The notes: generated by a model from the letters alone, not told the origin. Counted from the stretch's first letter, positions 16,567 to 25,746 are shown. The stretch is DNA of 60,832 bases from CAZQSL01 sp964595945 (GCA_964595945.1 CAZQSL010000006.1:1-60832), one strand, 5' to 3'. Program-made: numbers and translations.

Positions 16567-17622
16567 TCAGAACTTCACAATTCTTGTCAGCCCTGCGGGC
16601 TCATCAGGATCGAGCCCGCGTTTGAGCGCGGCAGCGGCCGACAGATATTGCAGTAGCGGCGCATAGAGAATACCCCTGAACGCCTCCGGTATACTGCGCC
16701 CGGCAAGCACAACGTGATCGGCGAATTGTTCGAACACCTGTTCGCGACGGTCAGCCATAGCGATCACAGCCGCGCCTCTGGATTTCATTTCCCGGAGCGT
16801 GAAAAGCTCTGCCTCACGCGCCGAGTCGGACATCAGGGAAATGACGAGGTCGCCCTCGCCTACTGCGGCATGAGGGCCGTGCCGGAGTTCGAGCGTGCTG
16901 CAACACTTTGTACGCAGCAGCGCCACCTCATCGAGTTTCAGCGCACACTCGCGGGCTATTCCGAGCATCGGGCCTCCGCCGATCAGAGTGACCCTGTCAT
17001 TGAGGACATCGGAAAGCGCCGAATCCATCACGCGGCGCTGCATCTCAAATGCCGCCCTACCCTCATCCGCAAGCCGGTCTATGTAATGCAGATTGCTGTA
17101 TTTTTCACTGAATGCGAGCGAAAACATATATGACATGAACAGCATCCCCGTGAAGGATTTTGTCATGATTATGTTTTCCTCGACACAGTTCTTCACCGGA
17201 AACCCCATATCGCACTGTTTCATTAGCGTCGATGCGGGCGTGCATGTGATAGCAATCGTGATTACTCTGAATTTCTTCTTAAGCACATCAAGCGCGCTGA
17301 GAAGTTCGGAAGTCTCACCTGATCGTGAAAACAGTACTGCAATGTACTTCCGCTCTTTTTTCAGGTAGTAGTCGCAAAAAAACAGCAGTTCGGAAGCAGA
17401 GATAGCTGTGGTCTGCTCTCCCGAAGAATGGCGAAATTCCGCCGCTGCCGATTCGGCAAGGTAAAATGAAGAACCCGCTCCGACAAAAAGAACCTCGTCA
17501 AACTCACGAACATCGAAATGAGTCTTGACATCGCTTTCGAGCAGTTCGAAGTCCTCACGTATACCCTTCCAGACATCGAACTGTTCCTGAATTTCTCTTA
17601 GCAGAATTTTACCATCAGGCAT
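16567..17622 (-). CDS. Double-SIS sugar isomerase/aminotransferase-like protein
   Basis: 351 aa with two SIS (sugar isomerase) domains, about residues 35-170 and 205-335, like the isomerase half of GlmS and like AgaS and FrlB. Motifs include VGAGSSFYLAESAAAEF, LFSRSGETSELL, ALKLDEVALLRTKC with the adjoining ELRHGPHAAV, and the C-terminal GLDPDEPAGLTRIVKF typical of the GlmS family tail. No glutaminase domain is present, so it cannot draw ammonia from glutamine like GlmS. A ketose/aldose phosphosugar isomerase or amino-sugar deaminase role is likely. It lies 33 bases after the nucleotidyltransferase gene, which suggests a shared sugar pathway. Confidence 0.82.
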   Translation of the reverse strand: MPDGKILLREIQEQFDVWKGIREDFELLESDVKTHFDVREFDEVLFVGAGSSFYLAESAAAEFRHSSGEQTTAISASELLFFCDYYLKKERKYIAVLFSRSGETSELLSALDVLKKKFRVITIAITCTPASTLMKQCDMGFPVKNCVEENIIMTKSFTGMLFMSYMFSLAFSEKYSNLHYIDRLADEGRAAFEMQRRVMDSALSDVLNDRVTLIGGGPMLGIARECALKLDEVALLRTKCCSTLELRHGPHAAVGEGDLVISLMSDSAREAELFTLREMKSRGAAVIAMADRREQVFEQFADHVVLAGRSIPEAFRGILYAPLLQYLSAAAALKRGLDPDEPAGLTRIVKF

Positions 17623-17655
17623 AAAACATCTCCGTGGTGTTGACGATAAGAGACA

Positions 17656-18720
17656 TCACAGAAGGTGTGCCTCGCTGTTGTCGCCGAGCATAAACCTCAG
17701 GACACGCGGCACGCCGTCAGTCCTGTCGATGCGTGCCCCGCAGCCGATGAGGCTGTCGGTAACGCGTGCGCCCGCATCGGCGACCGTACTGCCCTGGAGC
17801 AGTATGCTATGTTCGATTTCGCTCTTGCATATCGTGACATCGGGGCCTACTGAGGTGAAGGGGCCGACATAAGAGCCAGTAATTTTTGCGTTTCTGCCTA
17901 TCACGGCCGGTCCGCGTATCCGGCTGTTTTCGACAATAGCGCCCTCTTCGATCAGCACGCGCCCTTCTATCCGGGAGCAGGAGTCAACCACTCCCCTCAC
18001 ATCGGTTTCGATGAAATCAAGCATCATGCGATTGGCTTCGAGCAGGTCTTCGAGTTTGCCGGTATCCTTCCACCAGCCCTTGATGATGTGCGAGTCGACG
18101 GTGTAGCCATTGTCGATAAGCCATGAGATGGCATCGGTGATTTCGAGCTCGCCACGCCACGAGGGCTGGATGGAGTTGACGGCCTTGAAGATGTTGCTGT
18201 CGAACATGTATACGCCGACGAGCGCGAGATCGCTGAGTGGTTCTTTCGGCTTTTCCTGCAGGCGCACGACACGCCCGTTGTCGAGTTCGGCGACGCCGAA
18301 CTGCGATGGATTGGCGACATGCGCGAGGAGTATCTGCGAGTTGGGTTTCCGGGCATCGAACTCGTCGACAAGCTCTTTGACTTCACTGAGGATGATATTG
18401 TCGCCGAGATACATCACGAAACGGTCATCACCGATGAAATCATGCGCGATCCTGACCGCGTGAGCAAGCCCGCGGGGAGCGTCCTGCTCGATGTAGGTGA
18501 CTTTGCAGCCAAGCTCGCTGCCGTCACCGACCGTAGCCATGACCTCGTCGCGCGTGTCGCCGACAATGATGCCGATATCCGTGATGCCGGCCTTGACGAT
18601 CGACTCGATGCCATAAAACAGGATCGGTCTGTTGGCGACCGGAATGAGCTGCTTGGCTCTGGTGTAAGTGATGGGGCGCAGGCGCGTGCCCTTGCCGCCG
18701 CTGAGGATCAGTCCCTTCAT
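17656..18720 (-). CDS. Sugar-1-phosphate nucleotidyltransferase with left-handed beta-helix (RmlA-long type)
   Basis: 354-aa nucleotidyltransferase. The N-terminal domain starts MKGLILSGGKGTRLRPITY, followed by AKQLIPVANRPILFYGIE and YLGDNII; the C-terminal ~110 residues (SRIEGRVLIEEGAIV..., AVIGRNAKI) form hexapeptide repeats of a left-handed beta-helix. This matches the long form of glucose-1-phosphate thymidylyltransferase found in archaea and many bacteria. The sugar and nucleotide cannot be fixed from sequence. Start ATG 18720 has GGAG nine bases upstream; the frame is open 189 bases further into the beta-mannosidase gene but that part is out-of-frame shadow. The spacing to the upstream stop is four bases. 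Confidence 0.85.
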   Translation of the reverse strand: MKGLILSGGKGTRLRPITYTRAKQLIPVANRPILFYGIESIVKAGITDIGIIVGDTRDEVMATVGDGSELGCKVTYIEQDAPRGLAHAVRIAHDFIGDDRFVMYLGDNIILSEVKELVDEFDARKPNSQILLAHVANPSQFGVAELDNGRVVRLQEKPKEPLSDLALVGVYMFDSNIFKAVNSIQPSWRGELEITDAISWLIDNGYTVDSHIIKGWWKDTGKLEDLLEANRMMLDFIETDVRGVVDSCSRIEGRVLIEEGAIVENSRIRGPAVIGRNAKITGSYVGPFTSVGPDVTICKSEIEHSILLQGSTVADAGARVTDSLIGCGARIDRTDGVPRVLRFMLGDNSEAHLL

Positions 18721-18724
18721 GTGT

Positions 18725-20998
18725 TCATCTCCAGAGTACATTGTGGAAGTACCAGTTGGCCGCGAGGAGCGGTTTGAATGTCGGTTTTTTGTCCACGATC
18801 GTAAGATCGTATTCGTTGACGCTGATGACAATGTCCCGGCGTTTGATCGAGCATTTGATTTGCCAGCCCTCTGCTCCGGTGAGGCTGAGATTGAGCCTTG
18901 AAATCTCACGTGCGCTGTCGGGCCGGCATGAAGCTACGGTGAGTGCGTGTGAGGAAACCTCCGTACCGGCGCCGTCGAATAGTGTAATCTCTATGTCAAG
19001 GTCGGTCATTTCGAGATGTCTGTCATTGATGAGCCACACTGCGGTCTTGAGCGACTGCCCCTGTTTGTATGGGCCGAAGGGAAATTCGAGCGAGAGCAGC
19101 AGCGGATTGTATACATGTTTGAGTTTGTGATATGCGAGCTTGGGTTTCCGGTAGTAGTCTACGATACTCCAGCAGATGGCCGGCCACGGTTCGTTGAACT
19201 GCCAGTAGAGAGTGCCGCCGATGCGTCCTTTTTTCCGGCGGACATGTTCGATGGCGACCTGGAGTCCGTAAGCCTGCATTTTCTGCGATGCCTCGATGAG
19301 CGAGTCCACATCGTGATAGCCTATCTGGTCGGCGTATCTGAGCAGCTTGAGTAATTGTGCGTTGTGATAGCACCAGTAGGACGAGTTTTCGATTTCCGGT
19401 TTTTTGGAGAGTATTTTGGAAATGTTGTCGGCGAATTCCGAACGAAGCTGAGTCATTTCGGAAATGGTGTAAACCGGATGAGGCGCGATGGGCCATAGAT
19501 GCTTCGCGGGCATGAAGCAGTCGAGGCTTTCGCGCACTGGGGGCGACTGCATGCCGAATTCGCTGAGGAATCCGTTGTTTTCCTTGACGTACTCCGAGAT
19601 GTTGCCGAGGCAGTGATGGACTATCCAGTTGTGCGAATCTCCATGTGTTGGCGAACTGACATTGAAGGGTCTGCCGCCTCCGAGTCTCCTGAAAGCGCGT
19701 TCGGCGCGCGCCACGAGCGGCTTGTTCCATGTGCCGCCGAATTCGTTGCCTCCGCAGTAATAAACGACGCTCGGGTGATTGAATCCCGCCTTGAGTACTG
19801 CCTCGATCTCGTTTTCGGCAAGCGAGAGAAATGCTTCGCTACGGGGGTATGGGCGCTGGGGACAGGCAAACGGCAGGTCTTGCCAGACCATGATGCCGTA
19901 TTCGTCACAAAGGTCGTAAAACGCTTTTTTCTCCCTGATACCGCCGCCCCAGACGCGAAACATGTTGACGTTGGCTTCGCGCGCAAGGGAGATCAGGTCT
20001 TCGTAGTGTTCGCGAGTGATGCGGCCCTGCATCGAATCGGCCGGCACCCAGTTGACCCCCCTGATTGATTTCATCTGGCCATTGATGACGAATGTCCATT
20101 TGTATTCGGGCTTGAGCGGATTGGGCGCGAGAGCAGTGGTGCGAAATCCGATGCGGGTGCGTACGCTGTCGTGCGTGCGGCGGTTGGAGGATACTTCGCA
20201 TCGAAGGTAATACAGATTGGACGGCCCCTCCTCCCACGGCTGCCATATCTCGGGAGAATGGACCCTGAGGGTGAAATGCGTTTCCGATACTCCGGCAGGG
20301 ATGCGGGCTTCCTTTTGAAATGCAGTCTGCTGGCCTTCAAAATTGAAAGGTACAAGCGTGAAGAGCACTTTAGTTTCAGTTGGATAAACGGCATCGGTTT
20401 CGAGATCGACCGAGATCTGCCAGTCATTGGCATCGATACGGCGCGGCTCGACACGTATGCCACGGATAAAGACTCCATCGGTGCCTATCATGCTCACCGT
20501 GTCCCAGATGCCGATTGCCTTGATCGTCGGAGCGAAATCCCATCCGAATGACATCTGGCATTTCAAAGCGTTTTCGCGGTCGGTGATCGATGCGGTGTTT
20601 TCGACACAGACTTCGAGCCGCGAGCCTTCGCGTACCTTTCCGGTCACATCGATATACAGCTTCGAGTACATGCCTTCATGGCTGCCGACCTTGACGCCAT
20701 CGAGATAGACATGCCCCCTGTAGTCAATGCCATCGAAAACCAGAAAGAGCCTTTCGCCCTCCGGCAATCCTGCGAGTGTAGTGCGATACCACCAGTCGAA
20801 TTTCTCGGGCCAGCGGGATTCTTCATTCTGTTTACCATAATACGGATCGTCGATAAGTCCGGCCCTGAGCAGATCATCCTGCACATTGCCCGGCACTTTG
20901 GCCTCGATCCACTTTGAAACCGCCTCGATGCCTTTCCCCGGCTTCACATATCCGGTTTCCCACTCAAGCCCGCCAAGCTGTAATACCGAACGCGACAT
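18725..20998 (-). CDS. Glycoside hydrolase family 2, beta-mannosidase-like
   Basis: 757 aa with the order sugar-binding jelly roll, Ig-like domain, TIM barrel, as in GH2 beta-mannosidases. The acid/base is in VVYYCGGNEFGG (Glu near residue 419) and the nucleophile in FLSEFGMQSP (Glu near residue 480). VPGNVQDDLLRAGLIDDPYYG near the N-terminus and WWYRTT are typical of beta-mannosidases. There is no signal peptide, so it should act in the cytoplasm on imported manno-oligosaccharides or glycoprotein glycans. ATG 20998 follows GGAGGT with ideal spacing; a longer frame to 21043 is less likely. First gene of the minus-strand run 20998-10437. Confidence 0.88.
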   Translation of the reverse strand: MSRSVLQLGGLEWETGYVKPGKGIEAVSKWIEAKVPGNVQDDLLRAGLIDDPYYGKQNEESRWPEKFDWWYRTTLAGLPEGERLFLVFDGIDYRGHVYLDGVKVGSHEGMYSKLYIDVTGKVREGSRLEVCVENTASITDRENALKCQMSFGWDFAPTIKAIGIWDTVSMIGTDGVFIRGIRVEPRRIDANDWQISVDLETDAVYPTETKVLFTLVPFNFEGQQTAFQKEARIPAGVSETHFTLRVHSPEIWQPWEEGPSNLYYLRCEVSSNRRTHDSVRTRIGFRTTALAPNPLKPEYKWTFVINGQMKSIRGVNWVPADSMQGRITREHYEDLISLAREANVNMFRVWGGGIREKKAFYDLCDEYGIMVWQDLPFACPQRPYPRSEAFLSLAENEIEAVLKAGFNHPSVVYYCGGNEFGGTWNKPLVARAERAFRRLGGGRPFNVSSPTHGDSHNWIVHHCLGNISEYVKENNGFLSEFGMQSPPVRESLDCFMPAKHLWPIAPHPVYTISEMTQLRSEFADNISKILSKKPEIENSSYWCYHNAQLLKLLRYADQIGYHDVDSLIEASQKMQAYGLQVAIEHVRRKKGRIGGTLYWQFNEPWPAICWSIVDYYRKPKLAYHKLKHVYNPLLLSLEFPFGPYKQGQSLKTAVWLINDRHLEMTDLDIEITLFDGAGTEVSSHALTVASCRPDSAREISRLNLSLTGAEGWQIKCSIKRRDIVISVNEYDLTIVDKKPTFKPLLAANWYFHNVLWR

Positions 20999-21077
20999 GA
21001 GATTGACCTCCGGTTCACTTTTCACCAGCCGCGATGCCGCCACCGCCGGGCTGACGCCCCACTACTGCCTCATGGAC

Positions 21078-21105
21078 ATATAAATTCTATCACACACACT
21101 TTCAA
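21078..21105 (-). promoter_or_regulatory. Possible sigma-70-type promoter for the minus-strand run
   Basis: On the minus strand TTGAAA (21105-21100) and TTATAT (21083-21078) are separated by 16 bp, about 80 bases before the beta-mannosidase ATG. This is a sequence match only. Confidence 0.4.
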
Positions 21106-21194
21106 ATATGATAGTACCCTCCCCGAAAGCAGGTTTGTTACCTTTGCTCCCGCCGCATTAAAATCCTTCCTTTTTCGCAGAATTCACGGATAAT

Positions 21195-21223
21195 TTGCTT
21201 ATTCGGGCACGCATCGCTAAAAT
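21195..21223 (+). promoter_or_regulatory. Possible sigma-70-type promoter for the receiver-phosphohexomutase module
   Basis: TTGCTT (21195-21200) and TAAAAT (21218-21223) with a 17-bp spacer, ending 30 bases before the ATG at 21254. Divergent to the promoter candidate at 21078-21105. A sequence match only. Confidence 0.4.
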
Positions 21224-21253
21224 GATATATATAAATAACTGGGGATCAGCATA

Positions 21254-21676
21254 ATGGCTCGCACTATTGAGGTTTATCTGTACGACAAAAACCCCGACAC
21301 ATCCCTGCTCATTTCTGCCGCAATCATCGCCACCGAAGGGCTTCACCTCGCGGCCTCTTCTGCCACTCCCGAGGCTTTCGCCCAAGACCTGCTCACCGAA
21401 ACATCTCCCTGGGGATCAGCCACTGACGTCATTTTCCTCAACATTTCCGGCTCCGAGGGGATCCCCCTGCTCAGCAGCATCCACGATACTCCCGCCACGC
21501 AACTAATCCCTGTTATCGTTTTTCTCGACCATAGGGACGAATCCACCATTTCGGTACTGCAGGACAACTTCGCAAGCAGCATTATCGTCTGCAACTGCGG
21601 CAGCGCCCCTTTCCCCGAAACGCTCGAAGCAGTTTGCAACTACTGGGCTGCCACCCCCCATCTGCCCATCAAATAG
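21254..21676 (+). CDS. Degenerate receiver-domain-like protein
   Basis: 140 aa that fits the alternating beta/alpha pattern of a CheY-type receiver: EVYLYDKNPDTS as strand 1, DVIFLNISGSEGIPLL as strand 3, LIPVIVFLDHRDE as strand 4. The residues needed for phosphorylation are altered: the acidic pair is D-K, the phospho-acceptor Asp position reads Asn (FLNIS), and the strand-5 Lys is not evident. It would therefore be a pseudo-receiver that cannot take a phosphate in the usual way. No output domain or histidine kinase is nearby. GGGGAT lies seven bases before the start. It precedes two phosphohexomutase genes by 50 bp, in the same direction and probably in the same transcript. Confidence 0.6.
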   Translation: MARTIEVYLYDKNPDTSLLISAAIIATEGLHLAASSATPEAFAQDLLTETSPWGSATDVIFLNISGSEGIPLLSSIHDTPATQLIPVIVFLDHRDESTISVLQDNFASSIIVCNCGSAPFPETLEAVCNYWAATPHLPIK

Positions 21677-21726
21677 TTGCCGCACAGGATCGCCTCGCAC
21701 TCACATCTACCCGGAAGGTGCTTGAT

Positions 21727-23079
21727 ATGAACCAACTCAAAATCGGCGTCTCAGGTGTCAGAGGCATAGTCGGACTCACCTTCACGCCTCACATCGTCGT
21801 ACAGTTTTCCAGCGCGTTCGCGTCATACCTCGGCGATGGCCGCATCTTCATCTGCGAAGACGCCCGCCCGTCCGGCATGATGGTCAAATCAGCCGTCATC
21901 TCAGCCATCCTGTCCGCTGGGTGCGAACCAGTCGACCTCGGGATATGTCCCATCCCCGCCATGCAATTCGCCGTCGCCACCTCCGAAGCAGCAGGCGGCA
22001 TCGCCATCTCCGCCGGCCACAACCCCGAAGAATGGAACGCTCTCAAATTCGTCCGCTCCGACGGCCTCTACCTCAATACTTCCCAGAGCGACGAACTCCT
22101 CGACGTCTTTCACCTCGGCGACTTCACAAAGGCAACATGGGACAAAATCAAACGACTCTCCGCCCTCGATGGCGCACCCGAAAAACACGTTGCCACCATC
22201 ATTTCCACCATCGACGCCGCAGCCATCAGAAAACGCGCGTTCAAAGTCGCCATCGACATCTGCAACGGCTCCTGCTGCCACCCCGCCGCCGACCTGCTCG
22301 ACGCGCTCGGATGCCGCGTCGCCGCTCTCAACGACGATCCCGGCGAACCCTTCCCCCACGACCCAGAGCCAACCCCCGCAAACATGCGCCAGCTCCACGC
22401 GCTCGTCCGCGCCACAAGCTTCGACATCGGATTCATGCTCGACACATCCGGCGAACGACTCGCTCTCGTCACAGAAACCGGCGAACCCCTCTCCGAAGAA
22501 ACCACACTCGCCCTCTGCGCCGATTTCTTGCTCGACACCGCCTCCGGCCCCATCGTCACCAATCTCTGCACCACCCGCGCTCTCGACGATATCGCCCGCC
22601 GCCGCAAAAAAAACATCATCCGCACTCCTGTCGGCCAGTCCTACGTCGCCGAAGCCGCTCTCAAAAACAGGGCAGCCATCGCGGGCGAAGGCTCCGGCGG
22701 CATCATAATCCCACGTATCCACTACGCATCCGACGCACTCGCCGCTGTCGCCGTAATACTCGACGGCCTCGCCCGGCGCGGAGTCACTCTTTCCGAAGCT
22801 ATCGCTTCTCTGCCAAAATACACTATGCTCAAAAAGAAAATACCCCTCGACTACACTCTCATTTTCAAAGTCATCAAAAAGGTCCGCAACTCCGCTGCCG
22901 ACGGCTCGCTCAAAAGCATCGTCAACCTCACCGACGGCGTCAAAATGGAGTGGTCCGACTCATGGCTCCACATCCGCCCCTCCAACACCGAATCCCTTAT
23001 CCGCATCATCGCCGAAGCCCGCACCCATAAGAAAGCGGTCGAACTAATCGAACTCGGAGAGGAGCTGATCAGACAATGA
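21727..23079 (+). CDS. Phosphohexomutase-family pseudoenzyme (phosphoserine and metal loop lost)
   Basis: 450 aa, full-length alpha-D-phosphohexomutase fold by comparison with the next gene. It keeps the N-terminal KIGVSGVRGIVG, the sugar-binding loop GEGSGG and the phosphate-binding loop RPSNTES. The phosphoserine loop, normally TASHNP, reads SAGHNP with Gly at residue 97, and the metal loop, normally DGDADR, reads DTSGER at 239-244. Without the phosphoserine and two of three metal-binding Asp residues it should not catalyse phosphoryl transfer. All other blocks are intact and the frame is unbroken, so it is not a decaying pseudogene. Start ATG 21727 has GGAAGG nine bases upstream. Its stop overlaps the next start (ATGA), suggesting co-production with the active paralogue. 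Confidence 0.85.
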   Translation: MNQLKIGVSGVRGIVGLTFTPHIVVQFSSAFASYLGDGRIFICEDARPSGMMVKSAVISAILSAGCEPVDLGICPIPAMQFAVATSEAAGGIAISAGHNPEEWNALKFVRSDGLYLNTSQSDELLDVFHLGDFTKATWDKIKRLSALDGAPEKHVATIISTIDAAAIRKRAFKVAIDICNGSCCHPAADLLDALGCRVAALNDDPGEPFPHDPEPTPANMRQLHALVRATSFDIGFMLDTSGERLALVTETGEPLSEETTLALCADFLLDTASGPIVTNLCTTRALDDIARRRKKNIIRTPVGQSYVAEAALKNRAAIAGEGSGGIIIPRIHYASDALAAVAVILDGLARRGVTLSEAIASLPKYTMLKKKIPLDYTLIFKVIKKVRNSAADGSLKSIVNLTDGVKMEWSDSWLHIRPSNTESLIRIIAEARTHKKAVELIELGEELIRQ

Positions 23080-24434
23080 AAGGCGTAAACAACCTCAAAA
23101 TCAGCATATCCGGCGTACGCGGCGTCATCGGCGAATCCCTCACCCCCGACCTCCTCGTCCGCTTCGCCGAATCATTCGGCACCTATATGGGCGGCGGGAC
23201 CGTCGTCGTCGGACGCGACACCCGCACAAGCGGCGAAATGGTCCTCCACGCAGTCCTATCCGGCCTCATCTCATCCGGCTGCCGCGTCGTCAATCTCGAC
23301 ATCGTCCCCGTCCCCACCGTCCAGTTCACCGTCCGCAAACTCAAGGCCAGCGGCGGCATCGCCATCACCGCAAGCCACAACCCCGCCCAGTGGAACGCTC
23401 TCAAATTCGTCCGCGGCGACGGCTGTTTTCTCAACCACTATCAGGCGCGCGAACTCCTCGACATCTACCATCAGGGCGAATACGCAAAAGTCCCCGCCAG
23501 CGAATTCCATGCCCCTACTCGACACCCCGCCGCCATTGATGAACACATCGCCGCCATCATCAAACACATCGGCAAGCTCCCCGAACGCCCCCGCCGTCTG
23601 CGCGCCGTCGTCGACTGCGTAAACGGCGCCGGCAGCGTAATGAGCGCGAAAACACTCAAAAAACTCGGCGCCGATGTCATCACCATCAACGACAAACCCG
23701 ACGGACTCTTCCCACGCCCGCCCGAACCTCTCCCCGAAAATCTGTCCGCTCTCTGCGAAGCCGTCATACGCCACAAAGCCGACATCGGATTCGCCCAGGA
23801 CGCCGACGCAGACCGCCTCGCCATCGTCGACGAAACCGGCCGACCCATCGGCGAAGATTACACTCTCGTCATCGGCGTCGACTCAGTTCTCAGAAAAACA
23901 CCCGGCACCGTCGTCGTCAACCTCGCCACCTCATCGGCAATCGACCACATCGCCGCATCCTACGACTGCCGCATCCTCAAAAGCAAAATCGGCGAAATCA
24001 ACGTCACCGAAATGATGCAGGATGAATCAGCCGTCGTCGGTGGCGAAGGCAACGGCGGTGTCATCTACCCCGCCGTCAACATGGCCCGCGACAGCTTTAC
24101 TGCCATGACGCTCGCCCTTCACCGACTACATGATTCCGGCGGCACTCTCTCACAGCTCATCTCCTCCTACCCCCGTTACTCTATGGTCAAAAACACTGCC
24201 CGGTGCCCGCTCCATCTCGCACAGGAAACCGTCGCGCACCTCATCAAAAAATACAAAAACCACCAGCTCGACCTCACCGAAGGCATCAAAATCATTTTCG
24301 ACGACGCATGGGTCATCGTCCGCCCCTCCAACACCGAACCCATCCTGCGCATCATCTCCGAGGCCCCCACCCGCGAACAGGCTCAAGCCATCAATGACCA
24401 GTTTTCGGCTGATGTAGCCAGTTTCATTTCGTAG
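23076..24434 (+). CDS. Phosphohexomutase (phosphoglucosamine/phosphomannomutase type)
   Basis: 452-aa member of the alpha-D-phosphohexomutase family. The four functional loops are all present: TASHNP with the phospho-acceptor Ser at residue 100, DADADR metal loop at 242-247, GGEGNGG sugar loop, and RPSNTEP phosphate loop. The GEGNGG form resembles archaeal-type GlmM/phosphomannomutases. Whether it works on glucosamine-6-P, mannose-6-P or glucose-6-P cannot be decided. It could supply GlcN-1-P for UDP-GlcNAc made with the GlmU-like protein at 25747-26487. It follows its own degenerate paralogue with a four-base overlap and ends 200 bases before the convergent prs. Confidence 0.9.
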   Translation: MKGVNNLKISISGVRGVIGESLTPDLLVRFAESFGTYMGGGTVVVGRDTRTSGEMVLHAVLSGLISSGCRVVNLDIVPVPTVQFTVRKLKASGGIAITASHNPAQWNALKFVRGDGCFLNHYQARELLDIYHQGEYAKVPASEFHAPTRHPAAIDEHIAAIIKHIGKLPERPRRLRAVVDCVNGAGSVMSAKTLKKLGADVITINDKPDGLFPRPPEPLPENLSALCEAVIRHKADIGFAQDADADRLAIVDETGRPIGEDYTLVIGVDSVLRKTPGTVVVNLATSSAIDHIAASYDCRILKSKIGEINVTEMMQDESAVVGGEGNGGVIYPAVNMARDSFTAMTLALHRLHDSGGTLSQLISSYPRYSMVKNTARCPLHLAQETVAHLIKKYKNHQLDLTEGIKIIFDDAWVIVRPSNTEPILRIISEAPTREQAQAINDQFSADVASFIS

Positions 24435-24530
24435 CCATAAGTTCCGTTTCGCGCCACCTGTTTTCACTGTTATTTATGGATGCTCCCACAGGAAGCAATC
24501 CCATAATCGATTGATTTACGAAGCCGGCAC

Positions 24531-24571
24531 AATAAAAATCCCGCTCCGGTCTGTGCTGCCGGGCGGGATTA
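24531..24571 (-). terminator. Intrinsic terminator, probably bidirectional
   Basis: AAATCCCGC-TCCGG (left arm) pairs with CCGGG-CGGGATT (right arm) around 24550-24560. Read on the minus strand it is followed by TTTTTATT, suiting the end of prs; on the plus strand it is followed by ATTATTTG, weaker. It lies between the convergent phosphohexomutase and prs genes. Confidence 0.75.
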
Positions 24572-24637
24572 TTTGCGTGTCTGAGATTTGATGAAGCAAC
24601 GACTGTTGTGATAACTCTTCGGATTATTTCATATAGT

Positions 24638-25621
24638 TCAGATAAAGAGTTCGCTGATGGAGCGTTCGGTAAAGTTGCGAATAATGGCCTCTCCGAAGAA
24701 ATCCGCGACTGTTATCTGGTGGATTTTTTCGCAGGCCTTGACGTTTTCTTTCATCGGTACAGTGTCAGTGATGAGGACTTTTGAGAGAGGAGATGCTTCG
24801 ATACGATCGACGGCATCGCCTGAAAGAATACCGTGGGTGGCGACAGAAATGACTTCCTTCGCGCCGCGCTTCATAAGCATTTCTGCGCCTTTGCAGAGTG
24901 TGCCGGCAGTGTCGGCCATGTCATCGACCATGACGCAACGCATGCCTTCAACATTGCCGATGAGTTCGGCCATTTCAGCGACATTGGGCCGCGGACGTCG
25001 CTTGTAGAGGATAGAAATGGGAGCATCGAGTTTCTGGGCCATGGTGCGCGTGCGCACTACTCCGCCGACGTCGGGTGAGACGAACATGACATCTTCGCCA
25101 TAGTAGCCGAGTTCCTTGAGTTTGGTGACAAAGACGGGCATGGCGGTGAGATGATCGACAGGGATATTGAAGAAGCCTTGTATGGAAGCGGCGTGCAGAT
25201 CCATCGTCATGATGCGGCGGACACCGCTTTTTTCGAGCAGGTCCGCGACGAGTTTGGCAGTGATCGGTTCGCGCGGCTGCATTTTTTTGTCCTGCCGGGC
25301 GTAACCGTAGTAGGGGATGACGGCAATGACGCGGCGGGCCGAGGCTCGCTTTGCGGCATCGGTCATGATGAGGAGGTCCATGATATTTTCATTGACGGGA
25401 CCGCATAGTGACTGGATGATATAGAAATCTTTGCCGCGAAGATGTTCCTTTATATTGAGGCGGGTTTCGCCATCGCTGAATCTGCCGATTTCAATGTCTG
25501 CGAGGCGTGTGCTGAGATAGTTTGCGATTTCTTTAGCGAGTTGCGGGTTGCTGCCGCCTGAGGCGAGCAGCAGTTCGCGAGTTACTGATTTCGAGTGGGT
25601 GATTTTCCTTATCCCGGACAT
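24638..25621 (-). CDS. prs: Ribose-phosphate pyrophosphokinase
   Basis: Makes PRPP from ribose-5-phosphate and ATP for nucleotide, His and Trp synthesis. The 327-aa protein shows FSDGETRLNIKEHLRG, DAAKRASARRVIAVIPYYGYARQDKK, DLHAASIQGFFNIPVDHL and the PRPP-binding VMVDDMADTAGTL. The length is slightly more than usual because of a short N-terminal extension before the first strand. SD GGAAGGAG is 14 bases upstream of the ATG, rather far. It is the last gene of a minus-strand run and follows the GlmU-like gene, an arrangement common in bacteria (glmU-prs). Confidence 0.95.
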   Translation of the reverse strand: MSGIRKITHSKSVTRELLLASGGSNPQLAKEIANYLSTRLADIEIGRFSDGETRLNIKEHLRGKDFYIIQSLCGPVNENIMDLLIMTDAAKRASARRVIAVIPYYGYARQDKKMQPREPITAKLVADLLEKSGVRRIMTMDLHAASIQGFFNIPVDHLTAMPVFVTKLKELGYYGEDVMFVSPDVGGVVRTRTMAQKLDAPISILYKRRPRPNVAEMAELIGNVEGMRCVMVDDMADTAGTLCKGAEMLMKRGAKEVISVATHGILSGDAVDRIEASPLSKVLITDTVPMKENVKACEKIHQITVADFFGEAIIRNFTERSISELFI

Positions 25622-25746
25622 TTTGAGTTGAATTTCTCCTTCCCTGCGTCAATGGGTTCGAGCGGGTTGAGTGCGTTTGCCGGAACTCCCGAGCGCTTAA
25701 CCTCAACTATAGCACATATCGCGAAAAACTGAAGGGTAAACCCCTG

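Noticed and set aside
21901..23030. Long overlapping frames in the phosphohexomutase genes (273 aa minus strand; 369 aa plus strand, Arg/His/Pro-rich)
   Set aside because: They are shadows of a C-rich third-position coding pattern; the translated sequences are low in complexity and have no family features, while the real frames carry intact motifs.
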